Counted from the first letter of the stretch, positions 6,639-13,748 are shown. The stretch is 13,748 bases of DNA from Candidatus Iainarchaeum sp. (GCA_028712575.1 JAQTPU010000014.1:1-13748); one strand, 5' to 3'. Program-made: numbers and translations. Notes: a model not told the origin generated them from the sequence alone.

Positions 6639-8393
6639 CTATTCGTGCATTAATTCCTTAATTGCGCGAACCGCCCTTTCAGTGGCTTTTCCGTCCTGTT
6701 CAAACGCATTGTCAAAAACAAATTCCCTTATTTTCCTGCCAAGCAGCGCCTTTTTTTCAGTGTCAAGCGCTGTTTCAATCGCTTTCCGCAGTTCCTGCCT
6801 TGTTTTTGCCCTAAGGACCGCGCCTGTTTCATTGAAAGAGCCCGCGAGCCTCAATTTTGTTTCAAAAACAATCACAGGCTTTCCGAGAATCATCGCTTCA
6901 AGGCCTGCTGTCGAATTCTGCATTATTACGGCATCTGTTGCATTCAGGAGTTCGTGAAGGTCGGTATGCTGCATTATCAATGCCCTGCCTGCAGCCGCAT
7001 TATTATATTTTGAAGGATTTTCAAGGGGATGCAATTTTACAATTATTTTTTTCTTTCCCCCGTAATTTTCAGCCTCTTCAATTATCACCTTGAAATCCTC
7101 GTTATTGAAGGTCGCATGGGTTATTATTGTAATTATTTTTTCTTCCGGCTTAATTCCGTGCTTTTCCCTGAACCCCGCAGGATTAAAAACATTTTTTTTC
7201 AGCTTGTCAAATCTCGGGGGCCCTGTAACAACAATTTTTTCCCTCGGCACCCCATGCCCTGAAAGGCTTTTTTCAAACCTCGGGCCCCAGACAGCAATCC
7301 TGTCAGCTGTAACCGGCGCAAATCCCGATATCCAGCAGCCTTTTTTCAAAACAGGGTTAAAGACACCGTGCTGCATTACAATGCTTTTTGTGCCGCGCTG
7401 CCTTGCAAGCAGCACGCAGATTCTTTCAAAGGGAGTGATGTCCTCCCAAAGCACGGTTATTTTCGGCTTTTCAGAATCAAAAACCCCGGACAAAAAATCA
7501 ATAAGGCAGCCGAATTCAGGCCAGTTTCTCTGGACAGCGCCCCTGAACCTTATTTCAAAAAGCTTCCTGAAATCCGTGCCTTCAAAAAAAAATTTTTTTT
7601 CAAAAGCAGGGCTTTTTTCGTAATTTTCAAATGCGGCCAGAAATTTTTTTTCCAGCCCGCCCCTTTTTGAAACAAATTCCGCAAGCTTGAATGGATTCAG
7701 CAGTGTTTTCAATAAAAATTCGTCAAGAGAAACCACTTTCAGGGAAGAATCCTTTTCAAGCGCTTTCTGCACATTCCCTATATAGCCCCTGCTTCTTATA
7801 AAAACAGTTTCAGCCCCTTTCCCCTTTCCGCTTCCCAGGAGCTCTGCAATTATTTTAGGCAGCTTCCGGCTTATTTCACGCGCTTTTTTTGCAGTCAAAT
7901 TTGGGAATTCGGGGCGCTTTGCGCTTTCGGCCCCCAAAAAAACAATTTCCCTGTTTTTTGAAACAGCCGCACAGCACTCGCCCGCAAGGCTTCCTGAAAA
8001 TGCGATTATTTTTCCGGGATTTTCCCATTCAACCGCATTTCCAATCGCTTTCACGAGGGTGAAAATTTCCCTGAAAAAAAGCGATGCCTCATTTTCATGC
8101 AAAAACCCGAGATTTATCCCCCTGTAGGTTATTGCTTTTTCAAATTCCCTGTCAAACAGGTACCAGTTTCTTGCAAAAAAACCCGCCTCTTCCTCTATCG
8201 CCTCCAGCTCTTTTTTTGAAACAAAACCCAGCTTGTTTTTGAATTCCTCATTCCCCGCGGGATTTCCGGAATCCGGGTAAAACACGTGGAAAATGAAAAC
8301 AGCCCTGCAGTTTTTTCCGGCCTGTTCCGAAAAAAATTTTTTTGCAGATGCAAACTCTTCCGCATTGGAAACAACAAAAAGGAATTTTGACAA
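6639..8393 (-). CDS. Large GT-B-type glycosyltransferase-like protein (CDP-glycerol phosphotransferase/polysialyltransferase-like)
   Basis: The 584-residue protein has no evident signal peptide or membrane segment. The N-terminal half (1 to about 300) is unassigned: it opens with KFLFVVSNAEEF and contains a charged central region. The C-terminal half looks like a GT-B fold: VLWEDITPFE (314-323), MQHGVFNP (340-347), ADRIAVWGP (363-371), VVTGPPRFDKL (388-398), KLHPLENP (453-460) and the AVIMQNSTAGLEAMILGKP segment (488-506). The QHG, KLHP and NSTAGLEA landmarks recall CDP-glycerol glycerophosphotransferases, polysialyltransferase-like and UDP-GlcNAc-2-epimerase-fold proteins. I infer a transferase using an activated sugar, possibly CMP-nonulosonate. 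It starts with TTG; GGTGG (8398-8402) lies four bases upstream. It ends with TAG before the pseB promoter and follows the GT4 gene by 13 bases. Confidence 0.65.
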   Translation of the reverse strand: MSKFLFVVSNAEEFASAKKFFSEQAGKNCRAVFIFHVFYPDSGNPAGNEEFKNKLGFVSKKELEAIEEEAGFFARNWYLFDREFEKAITYRGINLGFLHENEASLFFREIFTLVKAIGNAVEWENPGKIIAFSGSLAGECCAAVSKNREIVFLGAESAKRPEFPNLTAKKAREISRKLPKIIAELLGSGKGKGAETVFIRSRGYIGNVQKALEKDSSLKVVSLDEFLLKTLLNPFKLAEFVSKRGGLEKKFLAAFENYEKSPAFEKKFFFEGTDFRKLFEIRFRGAVQRNWPEFGCLIDFLSGVFDSEKPKITVLWEDITPFERICVLLARQRGTKSIVMQHGVFNPVLKKGCWISGFAPVTADRIAVWGPRFEKSLSGHGVPREKIVVTGPPRFDKLKKNVFNPAGFREKHGIKPEEKIITIITHATFNNEDFKVIIEEAENYGGKKKIIVKLHPLENPSKYNNAAAGRALIMQHTDLHELLNATDAVIMQNSTAGLEAMILGKPVIVFETKLRLAGSFNETGAVLRAKTRQELRKAIETALDTEKKALLGRKIREFVFDNAFEQDGKATERAVRAIKELMHE

Positions 8394-8397
8394 AAGA

Positions 8398-8402
8398 CCA
8401 CC
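8398..8402 (-). promoter_or_regulatory. Ribosome binding site supporting a TTG start
   Basis: GGTGG on the minus strand ends four bases before the TTG at 8393. It supports this non-ATG start, since no ATG or GTG in frame lies near the beginning of the conserved N-terminus. The site lies in the 13-base gap after the GT4 gene. Confidence 0.6.
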
Positions 8403-8406
8403 AAAA

Positions 8407-9444
8407 TTATTTTTTCACAACCATCGAATATGCCTCTGCCGTCTGTTCGGCAGTGTTTTTCCACAAAAAATTTCCAAGAATCCTCTTCTGCAAACCTGGT
8501 GTTTTCTGCTTTGCGCATTCACTGGAAATTTTTTCTTCAATGTCAGTTATGCTTGCAGGGTCTGCATAAGACGCGAATTCCCCGAAATACTCCTTTGTGC
8601 AGCCTTCTTTTGTAACCACAATATTTGCCCCCGCCAGGCCGGCTTCAAGCGCGGCAAGGCCGGGAGTTTCATACCAGCTCGGCAGTGCAAAAACCTTGCA
8701 GGCGGCATAAGCGCTTTCAAGCAGGCCTGATTCGTGCGGAATTGCTTCCAGAAAAACAGTGTTCTTTCCCGCCTCCTGCCTGCATTGCAAGGCGTATTCT
8801 TCGCTGCCCTGCTTTGCATTGCCCATGATTACAAGTTTTTCCATTGAGTTTTTCATTGCCCTCACCAAAGAAAGCACGTTTTTCCTTTCCTCTATCCTGC
8901 CCGCGTATAACACAAAATCCCTGAATCCGAATTTTTTTTCAAATTCTTCCGGGCCTGCTTCTGCAAACCTTTCATCCACCCCGTTGCATATGGGGGCGAT
9001 TTTTTCAGGCGGAACCCCGAACTGGCCTGAAATGATTCTTGCTTCGGCCTCTGAATTCGGCAGGAGAATATCTGCCCTGCGGAGGTTTTTTTTCACGCTT
9101 GAAAGGCCCGGAAAATCCAGCCTGTTTATCAGTTCGGCAGCGACTGCCTTTGCCTTTTTTACCGTCCCCCTGTTCCATAAAAGCGAGTATTTCAGCGATG
9201 GCCAGTAGATTGTTGAAATTGCAACAGGGACTTTTTTTTTAAAAGCACTCCGAATTACGGGAAATGTGTCCCTGTGGATGTTAAAATTGTGCAGCAAATC
9301 AAAATCCGCAATATCCCGGCTTCCGTCAAACAGTTCTATTTCAAAGCCAAGCTTTTCCAGTTCCGCCTTTGTCTTGAGCAGCTGGATTTCCCCGCCGCCC
9401 GGATTTTCAAATGCGCCCGGAGACGTGTTGAAAAGGACCTTCAT
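8407..9444 (-). CDS. Family 4 glycosyltransferase (GT4)
   Basis: This 345-residue retaining GT-B glycosyltransferase is a typical length. Visible features are the glycine-rich loop PGGGEIQ (15-21) for donor or acceptor binding, LLPNSEAEARI (127-137), CNGVDERF (153-160), AGRIEERKN (181-189) with the phosphate-contacting R183 and K188, and the E-x7-E motif E259/E267 in WYETPGLAALEAGLAG. It transfers a sugar from a nucleotide donor to a lipid-linked or growing glycan at the cytoplasmic face. Donor and acceptor cannot be read from the sequence. Its ATG overlaps the TGA of the epimerase gene in an ATGA (9441-9444), indicating translational coupling; a GGAGG lies further upstream inside that gene. 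The large GT-B gene follows 13 bases later. Confidence 0.88.
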   Translation of the reverse strand: MKVLFNTSPGAFENPGGGEIQLLKTKAELEKLGFEIELFDGSRDIADFDLLHNFNIHRDTFPVIRSAFKKKVPVAISTIYWPSLKYSLLWNRGTVKKAKAVAAELINRLDFPGLSSVKKNLRRADILLPNSEAEARIISGQFGVPPEKIAPICNGVDERFAEAGPEEFEKKFGFRDFVLYAGRIEERKNVLSLVRAMKNSMEKLVIMGNAKQGSEEYALQCRQEAGKNTVFLEAIPHESGLLESAYAACKVFALPSWYETPGLAALEAGLAGANIVVTKEGCTKEYFGEFASYADPASITDIEEKISSECAKQKTPGLQKRILGNFLWKNTAEQTAEAYSMVVKK

Positions 9445-10544
9445 TTCACGGCCTCCAGGAGCTTTTCAACAATTCTCCGGCTTGCTTTTCCATCCCCGAA
9501 AGGGCAGGCGATTTTTTGCAGTTTTTTTTCCAATTCCGCAAATCCCTTTTCAATTTTGCCGGCGGATGAAATTATTTTTTTCTCATTGAAGCCTGCAAGC
9601 ACCCCGAATTTTCCCAGTATTTCCGGCCTTTCGGTATTTTCGCGGAGTATTATTACAAATTTCTTGTAAACAGCCGCCTCTTCCTGAACGCCTCCGGAAT
9701 CTGAAAGGAGATAGCGTGAGTTTGCGCACAACTGCAGGAAATCAAAATATCCAAGCGGCTCCGTAATCACAATATTTTTTATTGCATTGAATTTTTCCGT
9801 CAAGCCGGATTCCTCGATTTTTGCCCTTGCCCTCGGGTGCATTGGAAAAACAATTTTCCATTTTATTTTTGAAAGCGCATTTGCAATGCTTTCCAGCTTT
9901 TCCCCGCTGTCCACATTTTCCGAGCGGTGCATTGTCAGCAGGACAAATTCGTTTTTTTTCAGGGAAAGCTTTTCCATTATCCCCGAATTCCTAGATTTTT
10001 CCAGATTTTTCTGCACTACTTCGACAATGGGGTTTCCCGTAAGGAAAATCCTGTTCCCGGGCGCCTCGCTTTTGTGCAGGTTTTTAACTGCGGTTTTTGT
10101 CGGGGCAAAGCAGTAGCTTGAAATCTGGTCTGTCAGGACGCGGTTAACTTCTTCAGGCATTGTCCTGTCAAAGCTCCTTATTCCCGCTTCGATGTGCGCA
10201 AAGGGAATTTTCATTTTTTCCGCTGCAAGCGCTGCCCCGAAAACCGAATTAGTGTCTCCAAGCCCGGCCACTATGCCTGGCTTTTCCTTTGCAAAGCATT
10301 CTTCAAGTTTCATCAGTATTGTCCCTACCTGGTATGCCTGTGTTCCCGAACCTATTCCCAGGTTGATGTCCGGCTCCGGCAGGCCAAGCTCTTTCATGAA
10401 AATCCCGAAAAGATTGTAATCGTAATGCTGGCCTGTGAAAACAAGCAGGGTCTGCACGTTTTTTTTCCTTTTCAAAAGCGGTATTATTTCCGCAAGCTTT
10501 ATTATTTCAGGCCTTGTTCCGAATACAACGGCAATTTTTTTCAC
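9441..10544 (-). CDS. wecB: UDP-N-acetylglucosamine 2-epimerase (non-hydrolysing)
   Basis: The 367-residue protein is a full-length member of the WecB/MnaA family, interconverting UDP-GlcNAc and UDP-ManNAc. Visible motifs are FGTRPEIIKL (8-17), TGQHYD (37-42), GDTNS with D97, HIEAGIRSFDRTMPEEVNR (117-135) with E119 and E131/E132, LTGNPIVE (168-175), TMHRSEN (204-210) with H206, SDSGGVQEEA (281-290) and RENTERPE (301-308). The GDTNS and HRSEN forms fit the non-hydrolysing group better than the hydrolysing NeuC group. Translation starts at GTG with a near-ideal GGTGAT three bases upstream (10548-10553). The GTG overlaps the TGA of the preceding GT2 gene (GTGA), and its own TGA overlaps the next ATG. 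It would supply ManNAc-type donors to the neighbouring transferases. No UDP-ManNAc dehydrogenase is in the window. Confidence 0.93.
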   Translation of the reverse strand: MKKIAVVFGTRPEIIKLAEIIPLLKRKKNVQTLLVFTGQHYDYNLFGIFMKELGLPEPDINLGIGSGTQAYQVGTILMKLEECFAKEKPGIVAGLGDTNSVFGAALAAEKMKIPFAHIEAGIRSFDRTMPEEVNRVLTDQISSYCFAPTKTAVKNLHKSEAPGNRIFLTGNPIVEVVQKNLEKSRNSGIMEKLSLKKNEFVLLTMHRSENVDSGEKLESIANALSKIKWKIVFPMHPRARAKIEESGLTEKFNAIKNIVITEPLGYFDFLQLCANSRYLLSDSGGVQEEAAVYKKFVIILRENTERPEILGKFGVLAGFNEKKIISSAGKIEKGFAELEKKLQKIACPFGDGKASRRIVEKLLEAVK

Positions 10545-11440
10545 GGCATCACCATTAAATTTCCTTTTGCATATCTTTTTCTTTTTTCGATTATTTCCGG
10601 AAAATTTCCGAGGTTTATCAAGTATGCCTCAAAAAGCCAGTGCGCTTTCAATGTAAAAATGTTTTTTATTATCCTCAAAAATTCCCAGAAAAAGCCCTTC
10701 AAAAGCCTTGTTTTTGAAAAATGCAGGAGCATAAACCTTACCCTGTTTTTGTTTAATGTTACAAAGCTCCATTTGCCTGCCTGCTTTTTTACAATTGCGG
10801 AGCCGAAATGGATTATCCTGACCTTCGGCGTGTGCCAGACTTCAAAGCCGGCTTTTCTTGCCCTTGCGCAGTAATCGCTTTCCTCGAAATAAATCGGGTT
10901 GTATCCTTCGTCCAGAAACCCGATTTTTTCAAAAACATTCCTCTTGATAAAAAAAGCAGCCCCGCCCACCTGTTCTGCAGGTCCTTCCTCATTCCTGTAC
11001 GAGTGCCTTGCTATTCCCTTGTCGTCAATGAATCCTCCGCCGAATCCTTCATTTGAATTTTCCCCTGAAGGGAGGTCTGTCCCGAGAATGCCTATTTTTC
11101 CGCTGCTTTCGGCAGTCCTGCACAGGTTTTCAAGCCAGTTTTTTTCAAGCAAAGTGTCATTGTTCAGCAGAAACAGGTATTTTCCCTTTGCAATTTTCAT
11201 TCCCTGGTTGTTTGCGCCGGCAAACCCCCTGTTTTCGGAATTCAGGATTACTGTGTCAACAAGCTTTTTGCGTTTCATTTCTTCTAGCATTTCAATGCTT
11301 GCATCAGTGCTTCCGTTGTCGACAATGATGAGTTCGTATTTTTCCCTTGCGGTGTTTTCAGCAATGGATTCAATGCACTGTTTTGTGTATTCTTTGCCGT
11401 TCCAGTTCAGCGTTATGATTGAAACAACCGGCTGTTTCAT
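10541..11440 (-). CDS. Family 2 glycosyltransferase, rhamnosyltransferase (WbbL)-like
   Basis: The 299-residue GT-A inverting transferase has an N-terminal VSIITLNWNG (6-15), IIVDNGSTD (38-46), NRGFAGANNQG (70-80), the metal-binding LLNNDT (91-96; NND in place of DxD) and an acceptor/catalytic FEESDYCARARKAG (185-198) followed by HFGS at 211. This pattern is typical of rhamnosyl- and galactofuranosyl-type GT2 enzymes of polysaccharide clusters. The C-terminal part is basic and aromatic and could bind the membrane surface, but has no clear transmembrane helix. The ATG overlaps the preceding GT4 stop (ATGA, 11437-11440), with GGAAGTGG (11445-11452) as ribosome binding site. Its stop overlaps the epimerase GTG. 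The sugar transferred is unknown. Confidence 0.87.
   Translation of the reverse strand: MKQPVVSIITLNWNGKEYTKQCIESIAENTAREKYELIIVDNGSTDASIEMLEEMKRKKLVDTVILNSENRGFAGANNQGMKIAKGKYLFLLNNDTLLEKNWLENLCRTAESSGKIGILGTDLPSGENSNEGFGGGFIDDKGIARHSYRNEEGPAEQVGGAAFFIKRNVFEKIGFLDEGYNPIYFEESDYCARARKAGFEVWHTPKVRIIHFGSAIVKKQAGKWSFVTLNKNRVRFMLLHFSKTRLLKGFFWEFLRIIKNIFTLKAHWLFEAYLINLGNFPEIIEKRKRYAKGNLMVMP
10548..10553 (-). promoter_or_regulatory. Archaeal-type ribosome binding site before a GTG start
   Basis: GGTGAT lies three bases before the GTG at 10544, inside the last codons of the GT2 gene. It decides the non-ATG start of wecB and is the best single example of the archaeal-style site in the window. Confidence 0.75.
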
Positions 11441-12537
11441 TTTGCCACTTCCAGGTAAACCTTTTCATATTCCAGGGCTTTTTTTTTCCAGGAGAATTCC
11501 TCTGCTGTTTTGGCCGCTTTCTGCGCAATTTCTTTCCTGCGCCCAGGCGCAAGCCGCATAACACCGGAAATTCTTTCCGCCGCTTCATTGTTTTTTTCAA
11601 ACTCCGCAATAAAGCCGTTTTCCGCGTTCTTCACAAAATTCCTAAAAGAGTCAATGTTGTTTAAAACAGGAATGCAGCCTGCTGCCATTGCCTCGAGCGC
11701 AGTCAATCCAAAACCCTCGTATTCTGATGCGGAAACAAAAAATTCTGCGCTCTGCATTAGTTCAACAAGCCTTTTTTCCGGCACTTCGCCATGGAAAAAA
11801 ACATTTTTTCCTATTCCTGCTTCTTCGGCTTTTTTCTTCATGCTTTCAACGAGATTATCAAAGTCCGGCCCCACAATGTGAAGCTCAAAATCCTGCTTTT
11901 TTCCAAGCACGGCAAAGCACCCTATAAGATTGTCAATGCGCTTGTTTCTGCTAAGCCTTCCCACAAAAACAAACGAATTCCGCCTTTTCCCGTTTTTTCC
12001 CGAAAATTTTTCAAAGTCAATCCCGTTTTCAATAAGCGCCAGCTTTTCTTTTTTCACCATTTTTGAGAACAATTCAAAATCGTTTTTGCTTACGCACACG
12101 ATTTTTTTAAACGCCTTAAGCGCAAGCCTGTTCCATCCGAAGAAATAAGCCTTTTTGAAAAGGCTTTTTTTGTTTGTATGGAAAATTCCGCCGTGCGTTG
12201 AAAGAATCATCGGCTTTCTGTGCAGAAAGCTTGTAACCGCCAAAAAATCTGAAAAAAAATTCACTCCGTGCACATGAAGGACATCTGTATTTTTCAGTTC
12301 TTTTCCAATGCATGGCGCAAATTTGTAAAATCCAAGATTAAGGAAAGGGATTCTCGTGACCTCTATTCCCTCTATTGTTTCTTTTTTTCCAAGAGTTTCC
12401 CTTCCTTTTGGGCATTTGTTCAGGCACACCACTCTGCACGAATGCCTCGGCTGAAGCTGTTTTGACAGCTGCAGTATCACTGTCTCAACCCCGCCCTTGC
12501 ACGGGGCAAAATGGTGAAAAACATGCACGATTCTCAT
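11437..12537 (-). CDS. Family 4 glycosyltransferase (GT4)
   Basis: The 366-residue GT-B transferase begins MRIVHVFHHFAPCKGGVE with the KGGVE donor/acceptor loop at 14-18. It continues with LHVHGVNFFSD (87-97), LSTHGGIFH (112-120), IENGIDFEKF (169-178), FVGRLSRNKR (191-200) with R194 and K199, and E-x7-E (E274/E282) in SEYEGFGLTALEAMAAG. This is a cytoplasmic retaining glycosyltransferase of glycan assembly; donor and acceptor are unknown. The open frame extends to an ATG at 12657. I chose 12537 because the conserved fold starts there, the 40 extra residues look like no known domain and overlap the preceding GT2 by over 120 bases, and the ATG at 12537 makes the same four-base ATGA overlap as the next two junctions. 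Confidence 0.88.
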   Translation of the reverse strand: MRIVHVFHHFAPCKGGVETVILQLSKQLQPRHSCRVVCLNKCPKGRETLGKKETIEGIEVTRIPFLNLGFYKFAPCIGKELKNTDVLHVHGVNFFSDFLAVTSFLHRKPMILSTHGGIFHTNKKSLFKKAYFFGWNRLALKAFKKIVCVSKNDFELFSKMVKKEKLALIENGIDFEKFSGKNGKRRNSFVFVGRLSRNKRIDNLIGCFAVLGKKQDFELHIVGPDFDNLVESMKKKAEEAGIGKNVFFHGEVPEKRLVELMQSAEFFVSASEYEGFGLTALEAMAAGCIPVLNNIDSFRNFVKNAENGFIAEFEKNNEAAERISGVMRLAPGRRKEIAQKAAKTAEEFSWKKKALEYEKVYLEVAK

Positions 12538-13502
12538 ATGCTGTTCCTCACTTGCCTGATTGTTCCGGCAATTAGGCCGATGCCAAAAGAAATTGTCCTG
12601 CAAAAGGCAATTCCTGGAAAAACAATTCCAATCGTTTTGTCTCTCCCGAAAGCCCATGCTGCAAAAGGAATTGTTGTAATGAAAAATACTATTATGGAAA
12701 TTGCTGAAAATTTCAATGCATCTGAATTGAATCCTGCAACTATAACTGACGCAATAAAAAAGTAACTTACTGCCAATTGTATTTTTATCATCAGTGAAGT
12801 GTATGAATCGTTCACAATCTTGTCCTTGTGTTTTCCGTATAATTTTGTTCTCCAGAACGCCCTGTAAAATTTTATCCTCAAATATTTCAAGAAAGAGGCG
12901 GGGTGTGTGTGCCAGACAACCGCTTTTTCGGAAAAAACCATTTTATGGCCTGCTTTTGAAATGCGGAAACTCAAATCTGTGTCTTCTCCTGAAGCCATTG
13001 GATAGCTTGTGTCAAAGCCCTTCATTTCCTCAAAAACTTTTTTTCTATACGCGGCCGCATAACTTCCCATAAAATCAATGCTTTCCTGTTTCGCCATTTT
13101 TTCGTGCCTCTGCTCTATTTCAAGCTGCGTAAGCCTTGCCGCAAGTTCCTTTTGCCTGCTTTTGTATTTGCCCTGCACTCCGGCAATTTTTTTGTCTGCA
13201 AAAGGGGCAAGCATTTCCTCCAAAAAGTTTTTTTCCGCAATGCAGTCGGAATCAGTGAATATGATTATTTCGCCTTTTGCGTTTTTTGCGCCCAAATTCC
13301 TTGCTGCTGCTGGCCCGGAATTTTTCTGCTGCAGCAATCTTATTCCCCTGAATTTTTTTGCCAGTTCGGGAGTTTTGTCAGTGCTGCCGTCATCAACGAC
13401 AATGACCTCAAAATTCCCGGTTGTCTGCTTTTCCAGCGCCTCCAGGCACTGTTTGATTGCCTTTTCTGCATTGAAAGCCGGAATAATTACGCTTGCCTTC
13501 AT
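12534..13502 (-). CDS. Membrane-anchored family 2 glycosyltransferase
   Basis: The 322-residue protein has an N-terminal GT-A domain with SVIIPAFNAE (4-13), VVDDGSTD (35-42), PAAARNLGA (64-72), the DxD motif FTDSDC (82-87) and the acceptor-site SGEDTDLSFR (171-180). A basic FYRAFWRTKLYGK segment (212-224) follows. Two to three hydrophobic helices at about 241-258, 265-285 and 291-315 anchor it in the membrane with the catalytic domain in the cytoplasm. This layout suits transfer to a polyprenyl-phosphate carrier or lipid-linked glycan (inference). ATG at 13502 is preferred over the in-frame TTG at 13520, because GTGAT (13506-13510) lies three bases upstream and the start follows the preceding gene's stop by four bases. 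Its stop overlaps the next GT4 start in ATGA. Confidence 0.88.
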   Translation of the reverse strand: MKASVIIPAFNAEKAIKQCLEALEKQTTGNFEVIVVDDGSTDKTPELAKKFRGIRLLQQKNSGPAAARNLGAKNAKGEIIIFTDSDCIAEKNFLEEMLAPFADKKIAGVQGKYKSRQKELAARLTQLEIEQRHEKMAKQESIDFMGSYAAAYRKKVFEEMKGFDTSYPMASGEDTDLSFRISKAGHKMVFSEKAVVWHTHPASFLKYLRIKFYRAFWRTKLYGKHKDKIVNDSYTSLMIKIQLAVSYFFIASVIVAGFNSDALKFSAISIIVFFITTIPFAAWAFGRDKTIGIVFPGIAFCRTISFGIGLIAGTIRQVRNSI

Positions 13503-13505
13503 AGA

Positions 13506-13510
13506 ATCAC
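13506..13510 (-). promoter_or_regulatory. Ribosome binding site deciding the GT2 start
   Basis: GTGAT on the minus strand lies three bases before the ATG at 13502. It overlaps the TGA stop (13507-13509) of the preceding radical SAM gene, so the two genes are probably translationally linked. Confidence 0.7.
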
Positions 13511-13748
13511 TTTTTTGCAAGGTATTTCAAAAATGTCCTGCTTGCCTTTAACAAGCGGGGAAGCTCCTGGGGCTGTTTTATTATCTGGATAAATTTGCTT
13601 GCCACATAGCTTGGCCTCAAATAAAATTTTTTCCTTGCAATGTCGCACCATGCAACAATTTCCTTGTTTGAAAGGCCAGGCATGCTTACAATGCAGTTGT
13701 GCCAGCCTTTTTCATCGACCCATTTGCTGCAATCATCGCTGACAAGAT
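13507..13748 (-). CDS. C-terminal tail of a probable B12-binding-domain radical SAM protein; 5' partial
   Basis: The last 79 codons of a gene entering from the right edge, ending in TGA at 13507. Visible features are a KGWHNC segment, SMPGLSNKEIVAWCDIARKK, the FYLRPSYV motif (41-48 of the fragment), a basic amphipathic stretch and a final FLKYLAKK. The order 'P-LSN-EIV, ARR/K-FYLRPSY, RLLK..-FLKYL' is what I recognise as the tail of cobalamin-binding radical SAM enzymes that often accompany glycosyltransferases in archaeal and environmental glycan clusters. The catalytic cysteines and the B12 domain would lie outside the window, so the call rests on the tail alone. It is four bases upstream of the GT2 gene and probably in the same transcript. 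Confidence 0.55.
   Translation of the reverse strand, partial: LVSDDCSKWVDEKGWHNCIVSMPGLSNKEIVAWCDIARKKFYLRPSYVASKFIQIIKQPQELPRLLKASRTFLKYLAKK

Noticed and set aside
7090..7623. 177-residue open frame on the plus strand
   Set aside because: Antisense to the large GT-B gene, with Phe/Ser-rich translation, no motif and no plausible gene context.
9441..10544. Hydrolysing UDP-GlcNAc 2-epimerase (NeuC) feeding a sialic acid route
   Set aside because: GDTNS, HRSEN and RENTERPE fit the non-hydrolysing WecB group, and the synthase in the window looks like PseI rather than a sialic acid synthase.
10194..10874. 226-residue open frame on the plus strand
   Set aside because: It lies antisense to wecB and the GT2 gene, which are both strongly supported by motifs. 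It has no recognisable domain. Long antisense frames are common here because the real genes seldom use codons whose complement is a stop.
10899..11561. 220-residue open frame on the plus strand
   Set aside because: Antisense to the GT2 and GT4 genes, with low-complexity Phe/Ser-rich translation and no family resemblance.
12538..12657. 40-residue N-terminal extension of the GT4 gene from ATG 12657
   Set aside because: It overlaps the GT2 coding end and shows no known domain. The ATG at 12537 begins the conserved fold and forms the ATGA overlap seen at the neighbouring junctions.
13078..13592. Two overlapping plus-strand frames of 157 and 162 residues
   Set aside because: Antisense to the GT2 gene with clear DxD and ED motifs. 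The translations are Cys/Phe-rich and unlike any family.

Overview
The window is a surface-glycan (nonulosonic acid) gene cluster, probably from an archaeon. Several genes have ribosome binding sites of the GGTGAT/GTGAT type 3-4 bases before the start. GTG and TTG starts occur, AGG is a common arginine codon, and the only sizeable gap in the main gene array holds an archaeal-type TATA box. A DPANN-like lineage is plausible, but this is inference: no rRNA or informational gene is present. Coding density is very high. No stretch over about 105 bases lacks a gene, and I see no RNA gene, insertion sequence, CRISPR array or integrase.

Layout. One gene lies on the plus strand (1-1668, 5' end outside the window). 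It is a fusion of an SpsF-type cytidylyltransferase (only its C-terminal part is visible) with a class III, GSA-aminomutase-like aminotransferase. Its stop codon directly abuts the stop codon of the convergent minus-strand array, which fills the rest of the window. Read in its own direction (right to left), the array starts with the C-terminal tail of a probable B12-binding radical SAM protein (13507-13748). Then follow a membrane-anchored GT2, a GT4, a second GT2, a UDP-GlcNAc 2-epimerase (WecB type), a second GT4 and a 584-residue GT-B-like transferase. From GT2 to the second GT4 each gene overlaps the next by four bases (ATGA or GTGA). After a 104-base gap with a promoter comes a second module: pseB, a sugar N-formyltransferase-like gene, a WbqC-family gene, a SPASM radical SAM gene and pseI.

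How the genes may work together. PseB and PseI are the first committed enzyme and the condensing enzyme of pseudaminic acid synthesis, and the SpsF-like domain is a good candidate for CMP activation. PseC, PseH and PseG are not in the window. The aminotransferase half of the fusion and the formyltransferase could supply an alternative amination step and N-formylation in place of N-acetylation (inference). The upstream module would make UDP-ManNAc and assemble an oligosaccharide with four or five glycosyltransferases. The large GT-B protein next to the pseB promoter is a candidate nonulosonate transferase. No flippase, oligosaccharyltransferase or polymerase is visible, so export and attachment must be encoded elsewhere.
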